Shown in pieces: positions 36,987 to 46,605 of a DNA stretch of 64,000 nucleotides. The translations under genes were made by a program, and so were the position numbers. The stretch is from NCBI RefSeq assembly GCF_025149465.1, contig NZ_CP102275.1, positions 1,116,001-1,180,000 on the forward strand, given 5' to 3'. The notes below the pieces were generated by a model. It did not search any database. It saw only the letters and a program-made list of their open reading frames with translations, and had not been told where the DNA came from. Position 1 is the stretch's first letter. Each line of letters opens with the position of its first letter. The DNA is from Thomasclavelia spiroformis DSM 1552. GTDB taxonomy: Bacteria; Bacillota_I; Bacilli_A; Erysipelotrichales; Coprobacillaceae.

Positions 36987-37289
36987 ATGTTAGCTAGATT
37001 ACATGTAATCATTTCTAGTGAAGAAAATAGTCAGGTTGATCAAATTAAAGAAAAATTAAAGCAAATTAATTCTGAATTTTCAATTTCACCAGTTAGAAGT
37101 TATTCAGGATTAAAGGATCATAGTGAGTTGTATTGTACTCTAGAAATAGAAAAAAATGATGTAAAAACATTATTAGATAAGTTAAATAATGACTGGGATG
37201 GACCATGTGATGATTGTATTTGTTATGGTTTTAACACAGTTATGTTTGATCATTTAGTGTATTGTTTAGAGTTTGTATTGTTTGACTAA
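36987..37289 (+). CDS. Hypothetical protein
   Basis: A 100-residue soluble protein with no recognised domain. It has an N-terminal RLHVIISSEE strand and a cysteine cluster GPCDDCICYGFNTVMFDH near residue 75 that could bind metal. It lies right after a terminator. No ribosome binding site is visible before the ATG (CGAAAAATAAC), so it may start further in or be weakly expressed. Codon use is like its neighbours. Treat as probable only. Confidence 0.55.
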   Translation: MLARLHVIISSEENSQVDQIKEKLKQINSEFSISPVRSYSGLKDHSELYCTLEIEKNDVKTLLDKLNNDWDGPCDDCICYGFNTVMFDHLVYCLEFVLFD

Positions 37290-37375
37290 TTAGTTTTGAT
37301 TCGTTGTAGAAAAGTGGCTTATATGGTATACTTTCTAAGTAAAAAACTTTGATTTAGATATGATGGTGAGATAGA

Positions 37376-37909
37376 TTGGAGAAGAAAAATATATTGATTA
37401 CAGGTAGAAAAAATGCAGGTAAGTCTACTTTGGTTAAAAGAGTTATTGAACAGTTTCAAGGATACGCCGGTTTTAAAACTGTGCCATTAAAAAACTATGG
37501 TTTAATTTCAACATATCAGATGTATGATTTTATTAATAAGACATCAATTCCGATTTCTAAATATGTTGATAATAAAATAGTTGGTATTCCTGAATCTTTT
37601 TCTACATTTGGAAAGAAGTGTTTGAAAAATGCTTTAGATAGTAATTATTCATTAGTTATTATGGATGAATTAGGTAGATTTGAAAGAACTAGTCGTGATT
37701 TTCTTTATTATGTTAATGAAGTATTAAATAGTGATAAAATAGTTATTGCAGTTATTAAAGCAGAAAAGATTGATTATTTAGAAAAGATAAAAAATAGAAA
37801 AGATTGTTATCTGTATGACTTAGATGAAGTTTCATTTGTTAAAGCATATCAAGAAATCATATTTAGATTAAATGTATTATTAACATGGGAAGGTGATAAA
37901 ATTGATTAA
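37376..37909 (+). CDS. P-loop nucleoside-triphosphatase (THEP1-like)
   Basis: A 177-residue P-loop protein with Walker A GRKNAGKST (residues 10-18) and a Walker B region SLVIMDELGRFE. The GRKNAGKST start, the MDELGRFE motif and the length match the THEP1 / NTPase_1 family (nucleoside triphosphatases of unclear cellular role). Translation starts at TTG (37376) after GGTGAG. It is the first gene of a run that continues into an ABC importer and molybdenum hydroxylase genes. In such clusters small NTPases are found next to cofactor or metal handling genes; the exact job is unknown. Confidence 0.75.
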   Translation: MEKKNILITGRKNAGKSTLVKRVIEQFQGYAGFKTVPLKNYGLISTYQMYDFINKTSIPISKYVDNKIVGIPESFSTFGKKCLKNALDSNYSLVIMDELGRFERTSRDFLYYVNEVLNSDKIVIAVIKAEKIDYLEKIKNRKDCYLYDLDEVSFVKAYQEIIFRLNVLLTWEGDKID

Positions 37910-38915
37910 AAAGATTTTAGGAGTATTATTAACATTTACATTAGCTTTTTCATTAGTAGGTTGTAGTAATAATGAAACAACAGTAAAAAAAGAAGAAACA
38001 AAAATTACATTGACAGATCAAGCTGGAAGAAAAATAGTTTTAAAAAAGCCGGCTAATAAACTAGTAAGTACATATTATATTAGTACTTATGCATGTCTTG
38101 CTTTAGGGCTTAGTGATAATCTAGTTGGAATTGAACAAAAAGCAGATAGTCGACCAATTTATTCTATGGTAAATTCAAAATTGTTAGAATTACCACAGGT
38201 AGGTTCAATGAAGGGAATAAATATTGAAGCAATAGCTGATTTAGAGCCTGATCTGGTTATTTTACCACTAAAACTAAAAGATAATGCTGATACATTAGAT
38301 GATTTAGGAGTAAAATCAATAGTAGTTAATCCTGAAAGTGATGAATTATTATTGGAAATGCTTTCATTACTTGCTAAAGCTACAGGAAAAGCTGATCAAG
38401 CTAAGCTTTTAAATTCATATTATGATAATAAAATTGAAGAAATGGAAGAATATGGTGATAGTAATAAAACAGTTTACATCGGTTCTAATTCAGCCTTTTT
38501 AGAAACTGCTCCAGGAACAATGTATCAAAGTAAAATGATTGAAATTGCAGGTGGTAAAAACGTTGCTAAAGATATAAAAGGTGATTATTGGACGGCTGTT
38601 TCTTATGAAACACTTTTACAATTAAATCCAGATATTATTATTATTCCACCAGCGGCATCTTATAGTGTTCAAGATGTATTAAATGATGGTCAATTATCTT
38701 CATTAACTGCGATAAAAAATAATGCAGTTTATCAAATGCCAAAGGGAATTGAAGAGTGGGATTCACCAGTTCCTTCAGCAATATTGGGTTCAATGTGGAT
38801 AGCTAGTATTTTACATGAAGATAAATATGCATTTGATGATTTTAAAGAAGATGTTGTTGATTTTTATGATACATTCTATGGATTTGAAGTGGATCAAAGT
38901 TTAATTACTAGATAA
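37902..38915 (+). CDS. ABC transporter substrate-binding lipoprotein, BtuF/FecB type
   Basis: A lipoprotein of ~337 residues. The signal peptide (KKILGVLLTFTLAFSLVGC) ends in a lipobox. The mature protein is a class III binding protein: TLTDQAGRKIVLKKPANK, GSMKGINIEAIADLEPDLVI and LLQLNPDIIIIPPAA are the typical cobalamin/siderophore-binding blocks, with a long backbone helix between. Start: GAAGGTGATAAAATTG gives TTG 37902; GTG 37893 is inside the binding site. It overlaps the NTPase gene and precedes the permease by one base. The ligand is not set by sequence; the context suggests an oxyanion such as molybdate, or iron. Confidence 0.85.
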   Translation: MIKKILGVLLTFTLAFSLVGCSNNETTVKKEETKITLTDQAGRKIVLKKPANKLVSTYYISTYACLALGLSDNLVGIEQKADSRPIYSMVNSKLLELPQVGSMKGINIEAIADLEPDLVILPLKLKDNADTLDDLGVKSIVVNPESDELLLEMLSLLAKATGKADQAKLLNSYYDNKIEEMEEYGDSNKTVYIGSNSAFLETAPGTMYQSKMIEIAGGKNVAKDIKGDYWTAVSYETLLQLNPDIIIIPPAASYSVQDVLNDGQLSSLTAIKNNAVYQMPKGIEEWDSPVPSAILGSMWIASILHEDKYAFDDFKEDVVDFYDTFYGFEVDQSLITR

Positions 38916-38916
38916 A

Positions 38917-39912
38917 ATGAAAAATAAAAATATAAGTTTAATTTTGATTATTATTGTCTGCATATTTTTGTTTATTATTTCATTATTGATTGGTAGTTTT
39001 GATTTATCAATTGAAGATATTATTAATATTTTACTAGGTAAAAATGATTCTTCAATTCAGCGTAATGTTTTTTATAACTTACGGATTCCTCGAGCTGTAA
39101 TGGGAATATATGCAGGAGTTGCTTTGGGATTTGCTGGTAGTATTTATCAAGTACTATTTTGCAATCCTTTAGCTTCGCCTGATTTAACTGGAGTGGCTTC
39201 AGGGGCAAGTTTAGGTGCGGCTCTAGCAATCGTCATCGGAACCGGCTCTCTTTTAGAAAAGACTGTAGGAGCTTTTATTTTTGGGCTGTTGAGTTTATTT
39301 TTAGTTATATTTTTAGTTAAAACAACTAGAGGAAAGCAACTTTCTACTTATATTTTGGCAGGAATTATTATTTCGTCTTTAGCAGATGCTGGAATAATGA
39401 TGCTTAAATATATGGCAGATCCGTTAGGAGAACTTGCATCAATTGAGTTTTGGACAATGGGTAGTTTAGCTTCAATTACTCTTGATAAAATGATTTTATC
39501 ATTATTATTAGGAATAATTCCATTTGTTTTGCTTTGCTTAGCTCATCAGCGAATTATTATTTTATCTTTAGGTGATGAAAATGCACGATATTTGGGATTA
39601 AATGCTAGAGGACAAAGATTTATTATTTTATTGCTTACAACATGGCTGATAGCTTCGGTAATTGCAATTACTGGGGTAATTTCATTTGTTGGGTTGATTG
39701 CACCACATATTACATATTTATTTTTAAAAAAGCGAACAGGCTGTTTTTATATTGTTAGTGGTTTAATTGGTGCGATAATTATTTTAGTTGCTGATATGCT
39801 TGCAAGATCACTTGTTTTTGGAGCAGAATTACCATTAAGTGTTTTGACGATTCTTTTTTCTTCACCGATGTTATTATTTTGGATGTATCGTCAACGAGGA
39901 AGTATTAAATGA
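38917..39912 (+). CDS. FecCD/BtuC-family ABC transporter permease
   Basis: A 331-residue integral membrane protein with 8-10 helices. It has the family motifs RIPRAVMGIYAGVALGFAGSIYQ near the start and ALAITGVISFVGLIAPH-type text near the end (IAITGVISFVGLIAPHITYL). It forms the channel of the BtuCDF-type importer. The ATG follows the binding-protein stop by one base and its end overlaps the ATPase gene. Confidence 0.92.
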   Translation: MKNKNISLILIIIVCIFLFIISLLIGSFDLSIEDIINILLGKNDSSIQRNVFYNLRIPRAVMGIYAGVALGFAGSIYQVLFCNPLASPDLTGVASGASLGAALAIVIGTGSLLEKTVGAFIFGLLSLFLVIFLVKTTRGKQLSTYILAGIIISSLADAGIMMLKYMADPLGELASIEFWTMGSLASITLDKMILSLLLGIIPFVLLCLAHQRIIILSLGDENARYLGLNARGQRFIILLLTTWLIASVIAITGVISFVGLIAPHITYLFLKKRTGCFYIVSGLIGAIIILVADMLARSLVFGAELPLSVLTILFSSPMLLFWMYRQRGSIK

Positions 39913-40670
39913 AAGAGTTATTAAAGATTAAAGATTTTTCGGTATTTTATATAGATAATGTTGTAGATAATGTTTCTTTTAGTTTGAATAAAGGAGATAT
40001 GATTGGATTAATTGGTCGCAATGGATGTGGTAAATCGACATTATTAAAAGGAATTATGGGTTTTTTAAAAACTAGTGGTGATGTGCTTTTTTGTGGTGAA
40101 GATTTTTTAAAGATGAAAATTAAACAAAGAGCTAAAAATATTAGTATGTTAACACAAAGAATTGAAATAATTGACGGTATTACTGCTTATGATTTGATTT
40201 TGTTAGGTGATTATGTCTATTGGAAAATTGGTGAAAATAAAAATGTCGAGAAACTTAATCAAATTGCAAAATTATTACATCTTGAAAATTTATTAAATAA
40301 AAATTATGCAATTTTAAGTGAAGGACAAAAGCAGTTAGTTAATTTTGCTAGAGTTTTGATGCAAGATACACCAATAATGCTATTAGATGAACCTGACAGT
40401 GCATTAGATTTTGATAATCGCCATATGTTATTTAAAAAACTCCGTGATTTAGTTAAAAATAATAATAAAGCAATTATCTTAGTCATTCATAATCCTTTAG
40501 ATGCACTTAATTATTGTAATCAGGTTTTATTAATGGATAAAGGAAAAATTATTAGCGAGATTCATCCTTTAATAGAAACGCCAGAGGAAATTACTGAAAA
40601 AATTAGATTAATTTATTCAAATATAATTATTAAAAAGGATGAAAAACAATTTTATAGTTTAATAGAATAA
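39909..40670 (+). CDS. ABC transporter ATP-binding protein, BtuD/FecE type
   Basis: A 253-residue ATPase: Walker A GRNGCGKST, signature LSEGQKQLV (Glu in place of the second Gly), Walker B IMLLDEPDSALD, switch LVIHN where His is usual. It completes the importer with the two genes above. The signature variant is seen in some members of the family. Confidence 0.92.
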   Translation: MKELLKIKDFSVFYIDNVVDNVSFSLNKGDMIGLIGRNGCGKSTLLKGIMGFLKTSGDVLFCGEDFLKMKIKQRAKNISMLTQRIEIIDGITAYDLILLGDYVYWKIGENKNVEKLNQIAKLLHLENLLNKNYAILSEGQKQLVNFARVLMQDTPIMLLDEPDSALDFDNRHMLFKKLRDLVKNNNKAIILVIHNPLDALNYCNQVLLMDKGKIISEIHPLIETPEEITEKIRLIYSNIIIKKDEKQFYSLIE

Positions 40671-40680
40671 GAGGTATTTT

Positions 40681-42084
40681 ATGGAGAAAAAATATTCAAG
40701 TCCGTATAAATTTGAAGGGAAATTACCGCTAAAACAAGCAATTCCACTTGGGTTGCAACATGTTTTAGCAATGTTTGTTGGCAATTTGACCCCAATCTTA
40801 ATTATTACAAGTGCCTGTGCAGCAATGTCTGATGCTTCACAGTTTGCTAAAATTCAAGTTTCGTTATTACAAAATGCAATGCTTGTAGCTGGAATTGTTA
40901 CATTAGTACAATTATTTGCAATTGGTCCAATTGGTGGTAAAGTTCCGATTATTATGGGAACTAGTTCAGGATTTATCGGTGTTTTTCAAAGTGTTGCTAA
41001 TGTAATGGGTGGAGGAATTATTGGTTATGGAGCAATTATGGGAGCTTCAATTATCGGTGGTTTATTTGAAACTGTATTAGGTTTTATGCTTAAACCATTG
41101 AGAAGATTTTTTCCATCAGTTGTTACCGGAACAGTTGTGCTTTCAATTGGTTTATCATTAATTAGTGTTGGTGTTGGTTCATTTGGAGGTGGAACTGGAG
41201 CAAAAGATTATGGTTCAATTGAAAATTTATTGATTGCCTTATTTGTTTTAGTTGTGATTTTGGTTTTAAAACATGGTACTAGTGGCATGTTGAATTATTC
41301 TTGTATTTTAATTGGAATTATTTGTGGATATATTGTTTGTATGATTTTACCAATGTTTGTTTCAACTACAGGAATTAGTGCAGATGGAACGGAGTTTGTA
41401 AAATCGTGGGTATTAGACTGGAGTAAAGTGGCTGAAGCTAGTTGGTTTGCATTACCAGATTTTATGCCGGTTAAGCCAGTATTTGATTTAAGAGCAATTT
41501 TACCAGTGCTTATTATGTTTGTGGTTACGGCTGTAGAAACTGTTGGTGATATTTCTGGAGTTATTGAAGGTGGATTGGATCGTGAAGCTAGTGATAAAGA
41601 ATTATCCGGCGGGGTAATTTGTGATGGTCTAGGTTCTAGTTTTGCAGCTTTCTTTGGAGTATTACCAAATACTTCATTTAGTCAAAATGTAGGATTAGTC
41701 ACAATGACTAAAGTTGTTAATCGTTATGCTTTATCTTGTGGAGCAATTTTCTTAATTTTATGTGGTTTATTTCCTAAACTTGCGGCTTTGATTTCAATCA
41801 TGCCACAAAGTGTTTTAGGTGGTGCAGCTGTAATTATGTTTTCATCAATTGTAATGAGTGGGATTCAATTAATCACACGTGAACCACTAACACCTCGTAA
41901 TATGACAATTGTATCAGTAGCGTTAGGATTAGGTTATGGTTTAGGTGCTAATAGTGCTGTTCTTGCTGGTTTACCTGAAGCAATTCAATTAATTTTTGGA
42001 GGTTCGGGAATTGTTCCAGCTGCCTTTGTAGCAATTATTTTAAATATTTGTTTACCAAAAGAAAAGAAAGTAAAGGAGGAATAA
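40681..42084 (+). CDS. NCS2 family purine/xanthine permease
   Basis: A 467-residue protein with 12-14 membrane segments and the NCS2 pattern: QAIPLGLQHVLAMFVGNLTP at the start (with the QH dyad) and the ATAVETVGDISG-type block (VVTAVETVGDISGVIEGG). The second signature lies at SFAAFFGVLPNTSFSQNVGL. The substrate is probably xanthine, urate or a similar purine, since the next genes encode a xanthine-dehydrogenase-type enzyme. RBS AGAGGTA lies ten bases before the ATG. Confidence 0.9.
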   Translation: MEKKYSSPYKFEGKLPLKQAIPLGLQHVLAMFVGNLTPILIITSACAAMSDASQFAKIQVSLLQNAMLVAGIVTLVQLFAIGPIGGKVPIIMGTSSGFIGVFQSVANVMGGGIIGYGAIMGASIIGGLFETVLGFMLKPLRRFFPSVVTGTVVLSIGLSLISVGVGSFGGGTGAKDYGSIENLLIALFVLVVILVLKHGTSGMLNYSCILIGIICGYIVCMILPMFVSTTGISADGTEFVKSWVLDWSKVAEASWFALPDFMPVKPVFDLRAILPVLIMFVVTAVETVGDISGVIEGGLDREASDKELSGGVICDGLGSSFAAFFGVLPNTSFSQNVGLVTMTKVVNRYALSCGAIFLILCGLFPKLAALISIMPQSVLGGAAVIMFSSIVMSGIQLITREPLTPRNMTIVSVALGLGYGLGANSAVLAGLPEAIQLIFGGSGIVPAAFVAIILNICLPKEKKVKEE

Positions 42085-42087
42085 CTT

Positions 42088-42891
42088 TTGCTTACAATTA
42101 ATCAATATGTTCGAGCTAAAACTTTAAAAGAGGCTTATGACTTGTGCCAAAATCGCAGTAGTGTAGTAATTGGTGGGATGCTGTGGTTAAAGATGCAAAA
42201 TCGTAGTGTTGATATTGCTATTGATTTATGTGATCTTGGATTGGATAAAATTGAAGATAAAGGTGATGAAATTCATATTGGAGCAATGGTTACATTGCGT
42301 CAATTAGAACTTGATCAAAGTTTAAATGAATATACAAATCATGCAATTTATGAAAGTGTTAAAAATATTGTAGGAGTACAGTTTAGAAATTTAGCGACAA
42401 TCGGTGGTAGTATTTATGGTCGCTATGGATTTTCTGATGTGCTAACAGTATTTATGGGATTAGATGCTTATGTAGAGATGTATTCAGGCGGTATCATTCC
42501 AATTCGTGAATTTGCGACAATGCCGATGACTAAAGATATTTTAGTAAGAATAATTGTAAAAAAATCACCAGTTAAAATTGTGTATATGTCACAAAGAAAT
42601 ACTAAAACTGATTTTCCGGTCTTGACTTTAGCAATGAGTAAGTTAAACGGTGAATATTTATGTGTAATCGGTGCTCGCCCATTAAAAGCAATTGCTTTTA
42701 ATGATGAAAATCATATTTTGGAGAATGGAATTACTAAAGAAACAGCAAAAGAATTTGCTGAAAATATTGCAAAACAATTAGTTGTTGGTTCTAACTTGAG
42801 AGGAAGTAAGGAATATCGTCGTCGTATTTCTAAAGTATTGATTCAACGTTCTTTATTTGAACTTGATAAGGAGGAAAATCATGGAAATTAA
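42088..42891 (+). CDS. Xanthine dehydrogenase-type FAD-binding subunit
   Basis: The 267-residue flavin subunit of a molybdenum hydroxylase. It has the FAD-binding motifs VIGGMLWLKM (pyrophosphate) and RNLATIGGSIYGR, with the C-terminal CO-dehydrogenase flavoprotein domain. Translation starts at TTG (42088), 10 bases after AAAGGAGG. It passes electrons from the Fe-S subunit to NAD or another acceptor. Gene order FAD, Fe-S, molybdopterin is the usual xdh/hcr operon layout. Confidence 0.9.
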   Translation: MLTINQYVRAKTLKEAYDLCQNRSSVVIGGMLWLKMQNRSVDIAIDLCDLGLDKIEDKGDEIHIGAMVTLRQLELDQSLNEYTNHAIYESVKNIVGVQFRNLATIGGSIYGRYGFSDVLTVFMGLDAYVEMYSGGIIPIREFATMPMTKDILVRIIVKKSPVKIVYMSQRNTKTDFPVLTLAMSKLNGEYLCVIGARPLKAIAFNDENHILENGITKETAKEFAENIAKQLVVGSNLRGSKEYRRRISKVLIQRSLFELDKEENHGN

Positions 42892-43345
42892 ATTGAATTT
42901 AAATGGCAAAGATATTTGTCAGGATATTTCACCAGATATGTTATTAATTGATTTTCTACGAATGAATGGATGTTTGAGTGTGAAGCGTGGTTGCGATACA
43001 AGTAATTGTGGTTTGTGCACAGTATTTATGGATGATAAACCAATTTTATCTTGTAGTATTTTAGCATTACGTGTAGCCGGACATAAAATCGTAACTTTAG
43101 AAGGTTTACAAGAAGAAGCTAGCGAGTTTGCTACGTTTATTGCAAATCAAGGAGCTGAACAATGTGGTTTTTGTAATCCTGGATTTATGATGAATGCCAT
43201 GGCGTTATTTAAAGAAAATTCTGATCCAAGTGATGATGAAATACTTGCATATTTATCTGGTAATCTTTGTCGCTGTTCAGGATATGAAGGACAGTTATGC
43301 GGAATTAAAGCCTATTTAGCGTTTAAAAAACAGAAAGGAGAATAG
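42881..43345 (+). CDS. Xanthine dehydrogenase-type [2Fe-2S] subunit
   Basis: The 154-residue iron-sulfur subunit with two [2Fe-2S] clusters. The plant-ferredoxin type cluster is in RGCDTSNCGLCTVFM with a later cysteine in ILSCSIL. The helical cluster is in GFCNPGFMMNA and NLCRCSGYEG. The ATG at 42881 follows AAGGAGG and overlaps the flavin subunit by 11 bases; the next gene starts two bases after its stop. Normal length for the family. Confidence 0.94.
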   Translation: MEIKLNLNGKDICQDISPDMLLIDFLRMNGCLSVKRGCDTSNCGLCTVFMDDKPILSCSILALRVAGHKIVTLEGLQEEASEFATFIANQGAEQCGFCNPGFMMNAMALFKENSDPSDDEILAYLSGNLCRCSGYEGQLCGIKAYLAFKKQKGE

Positions 43346-43347
43346 TG

Positions 43348-45639
43348 ATGGAGAAATCTTTTAAACAAGTAAATAAAGCAGTAGTAAAAAAAGATGCGAT
43401 GAATCTTCTTTTAGGGAAACCTGTTTATGTTGAAGATATTACTCCTAATGATTGTTTAATTGTTAAGGTGTTACGTTCTCCACATGCTCATGCATTAATT
43501 GAAGAAATTGATACGACTGAAGCAAAAGCAATTAGTGGAATTGAAGCTATTTATACATATAAAGATGTGCCTAATCAACGTTTTACAATGGCTGGTCAAA
43601 CATATCCGGAACCTAGTCCATATGATCGTTTGATTCTTGATCAAAGAGTTCGTTTTGTCGGAGATGCAGTAGCAATTGTAGCAGGAGAAAATGAAAAAGT
43701 AGTTGATCAGGCCTTAAAATTAATTAAAGTAAAATACCAAGTTTTAGAGGCAATTATTGATTTTAAAGAAGCTAAAGATAATGAAATTTTAATTCATCCT
43801 GAAGATAACTGGAAATCATTATGTCCTGTTGGTGCTGATAATCAACGAAACTTATGTGCTAGTGAAACTTGTCAAGATGGTAATATTGATGAAGTGTTTT
43901 CTAAATGTGACGAAGTTATTGAAAGAACTTATCATACTAAGGCTAATAATCAAGCAATGATGGAAACATTTAGAACATATTGTCAAATTGATGCTTATGG
44001 ACGTTTACATGTAATTAGTTCAACGCAAATTGTTTTCCATGTTCGTCGAATTTTAGCTAATGCTCTTGGTATTCCAAAATCAAAAATTAGAGTCGAAAAA
44101 CCAAGAATCGGTGGAGGTTTTGGTGCTAAACAGACCGTTGTAGCCGAAATATATCCAGCTTTTGTAACATGGATGACTAAAAAACCATCACGTATCATTT
44201 ATACTCGAACAGAATCGCAAATTGCAGCTTCACCGCGCCATGAAATGGAAGTAACGGTGAAAATAGGAGCAATGAACGATGGAACAATTAAAGCTATTGA
44301 TGTTTATACACTATCAAACACTGGTGCTTTTGGTGAACATGGACCAACTACAGTAGGATTATCTGGTCATAAATCAATACCGTTATATTCAAATAATTTA
44401 GAAGCATTTAAATTTAGTTATGATGTTGTTTATACAAATACTCAAGCAGCAGGCGCATATCGTGGTTATGGAGCAACCCAAGGAACTTTTGCAGTTGAAT
44501 CAATCGTAAATGAATTAGCGGCTCGTTTAAATATTGATCCTGTGGTAATTCGTGAAAAAAATATGGTTCGACAAGGACAAACAATGCCTGCTTACTATAA
44601 TGAAGTAGCTACAAGTTGTACTTTAGATAAATGTATGGAACATGCTAAAAAATTGTTTGATTGGGAAAATAAATCAAAAGTTCGTAAGTTAGAAAATGGT
44701 AAAATACGTAGTGCTGGAATTGCTATGGCCATGCAAGGTTCAGGAATTTCTGGAGTTGATGTCGGTTCAGCAACAATTAAATTAGAAGATGAAGGTTATT
44801 ATACACTATCGATTGGAGCAGCCGATATGGGAACTGGCTGTGATACAATTTTAGCGCAAATGGCTGCAGAAAGTTTAGAATGCGATGTTGATAAAATTAT
44901 TGTTTTTGGTGCTGATAGTGATGCTTCACCATATGATTCTGGTTCTTATGCTTCAAGTACTACTTATGTTACAGGTAAAGCAGTTTTAAAAGCTTGTGAA
45001 AGGTTAAAAGAAAATTTATGTAAATTAGCAGCTGAAATTTTACAGTGTGAATATGATGAATTAGTTTTTACAGGTAAAGGTGTTAAGAATTTAAAAACTA
45101 ATAAAGAGGTTTTATTATTTGATCTTGCAACTAAATCAATGTGTGGTAATGAAATACCTGTGCAAGTTACAATGTCCCATTCTTCACCAGTTTCACCACC
45201 ACCATTTATGGTTGGAATGGTTGAAATCGAATTAGATAAATATACTGGACAAGTAGATGTATTAGATTATGTTGCTGTGGTTGATTGTGGTACGGTAATT
45301 AATACTAATCTAGCAAGGGTACAAACTGAAGGGGGAATTGTCCAAGGAATTGGAATGGCTTTATATGAAAATATTCAATACAGTGCAAAAGGGGCTATTA
45401 ATGAAAATTCATTTATGCAATATAAAATTCCAACTCGCTTAGATATGGGAAGATTACGTGTTGAATTTGAAAGCAGTTATGAACAAAGTGGACCTTTTGG
45501 GGCTAAATCAATTGGTGAGATTGTTATTAATACTCCTTCCCCTGCAATTGCCCATGCGATTTTTAATGCTACTGGAATTTGGCTTAGAGATTTGCCAATG
45601 ACACCAGAAAAAGTATTGATGGCTTTACCTGAGGAATAA
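43348..45639 (+). CDS. Xanthine dehydrogenase-type molybdopterin-binding subunit
   Basis: The 763-residue catalytic subunit. The molybdopterin domain shows the GGGFGAKQ loop, the AYRGYGATQ block, and the catalytic Glu in FGAKSIGEIVINTP near the C-terminus. It oxidises purines or other N-heterocycles at the Mo centre. The neighbouring purine permease suggests a purine substrate, but a selenium-dependent or nicotinate-type hydroxylase is possible. AAAGGAG precedes the ATG at 43348. Confidence 0.93.
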   Translation: MEKSFKQVNKAVVKKDAMNLLLGKPVYVEDITPNDCLIVKVLRSPHAHALIEEIDTTEAKAISGIEAIYTYKDVPNQRFTMAGQTYPEPSPYDRLILDQRVRFVGDAVAIVAGENEKVVDQALKLIKVKYQVLEAIIDFKEAKDNEILIHPEDNWKSLCPVGADNQRNLCASETCQDGNIDEVFSKCDEVIERTYHTKANNQAMMETFRTYCQIDAYGRLHVISSTQIVFHVRRILANALGIPKSKIRVEKPRIGGGFGAKQTVVAEIYPAFVTWMTKKPSRIIYTRTESQIAASPRHEMEVTVKIGAMNDGTIKAIDVYTLSNTGAFGEHGPTTVGLSGHKSIPLYSNNLEAFKFSYDVVYTNTQAAGAYRGYGATQGTFAVESIVNELAARLNIDPVVIREKNMVRQGQTMPAYYNEVATSCTLDKCMEHAKKLFDWENKSKVRKLENGKIRSAGIAMAMQGSGISGVDVGSATIKLEDEGYYTLSIGAADMGTGCDTILAQMAAESLECDVDKIIVFGADSDASPYDSGSYASSTTYVTGKAVLKACERLKENLCKLAAEILQCEYDELVFTGKGVKNLKTNKEVLLFDLATKSMCGNEIPVQVTMSHSSPVSPPPFMVGMVEIELDKYTGQVDVLDYVAVVDCGTVINTNLARVQTEGGIVQGIGMALYENIQYSAKGAINENSFMQYKIPTRLDMGRLRVEFESSYEQSGPFGAKSIGEIVINTPSPAIAHAIFNATGIWLRDLPMTPEKVLMALPEE

Positions 45640-46235
45640 TGGAGACATATATTATTTATTTAGCGGCAGGCAATAGCCGCCGCTTTGGTACTAATAAGTT
45701 ATTTTATAAGATAAATGATAAAGAATTATACCGCTATGGTTTAGATAATCTCATTAAATTAGTTTCGATGCGTAATGATTGTAAATTAATCGTGGTTACT
45801 CAATATTTTGAAATAACAAAAGCATATCCTGATTTAGATTATGTGTATTCATCTGAATGTAAAGATGGAATTTCATATTCAATTAAGGCAGGCTTAGAGA
45901 TGATTAATAAACAAGATAATTTTCAAGTAATGTTTGTTGTAGCTGATCAAGTTAATTTAAATTATCAAACTTTAAATAAGATGCTTGATACTTATAATGC
46001 TTCTAATTATTCATTAGCAACTTTAAGTTATCAAAATAAAGTAGGGAACCCAACTATTTTTGATTGTAAATATGTTGATGAATTGAAGCAGTTAAAAGGA
46101 GATTATGGAGGAAGAAAAGTTTTAAATAAATATCTTGATGAGTGTTTATTTTTTGAAGTCAATGATTATAAGGAATTATTTGATATCGATGTTATAGAGG
46201 ATTTAAATAATGACATTGTCTCAAATGATTTATAA
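45639..46235 (+). CDS. MocA/MobA-like nucleotidyltransferase
   Basis: A 198-residue NTP transferase fold. N-terminal LAAGNSRRFGTNKL is the nucleotide-binding loop; VADQVNLNYQTL holds the metal-binding Asp, and KVGNPTIF is the family's third motif. MocA makes the cytosine-dinucleotide form of molybdopterin for xanthine-dehydrogenase-type enzymes. The ATG overlaps the preceding stop (TAATGG), so it is coupled with the catalytic subunit. No accessory XdhC is present in this window. Confidence 0.86.
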   Translation: METYIIYLAAGNSRRFGTNKLFYKINDKELYRYGLDNLIKLVSMRNDCKLIVVTQYFEITKAYPDLDYVYSSECKDGISYSIKAGLEMINKQDNFQVMFVVADQVNLNYQTLNKMLDTYNASNYSLATLSYQNKVGNPTIFDCKYVDELKQLKGDYGGRKVLNKYLDECLFFEVNDYKELFDIDVIEDLNNDIVSNDL

Positions 46236-46590
46236 TTATCAAAATAATAATGATTTAGATAGTTTAAGAGATATTTTAGAATATCTTAAAAGTAATCCGG
46301 TTTATATAATTACTAAAATAAAAATATCTAAAAAAAGACTACTAACGTTATCAAAAGATGAAATTAAGTTTTTATTAGAGAATCCAGTTAGTATAGATAA
46401 TAAGTTATATTTTTCTATTTTTTCTAAAAAAGTTTCAAAATATTGCTTAGAGTTAAAGCTTATTGATTATTTAAAGTTAATGAAAAAATTAAATGTTAAT
46501 GCAATTGTAATTGATCATAATTTAGAATCGAGATTATTTTTATCGAAAGATACGATTGAATATTTAAAATATATAATAGCTTTTAAATAA
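46210..46590 (+). CDS. Hypothetical protein in the molybdenum hydroxylase operon
   Basis: A 126-residue basic, helix-rich protein with no recognised domain. It overlaps the MocA-like gene by 26 bases. A run reading ISKKRLLTLSKDEIKFLLENP lies in the middle. No strong ribosome binding site is seen at the ATG, though GATATCG lies ahead. Tight packing suggests it belongs to the operon. Confidence 0.55.
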   Translation: MTLSQMIYNYQNNNDLDSLRDILEYLKSNPVYIITKIKISKKRLLTLSKDEIKFLLENPVSIDNKLYFSIFSKKVSKYCLELKLIDYLKLMKKLNVNAIVIDHNLESRLFLSKDTIEYLKYIIAFK

Positions 46591-46605
46591 AATGGAGGAA
46601 AAAAG

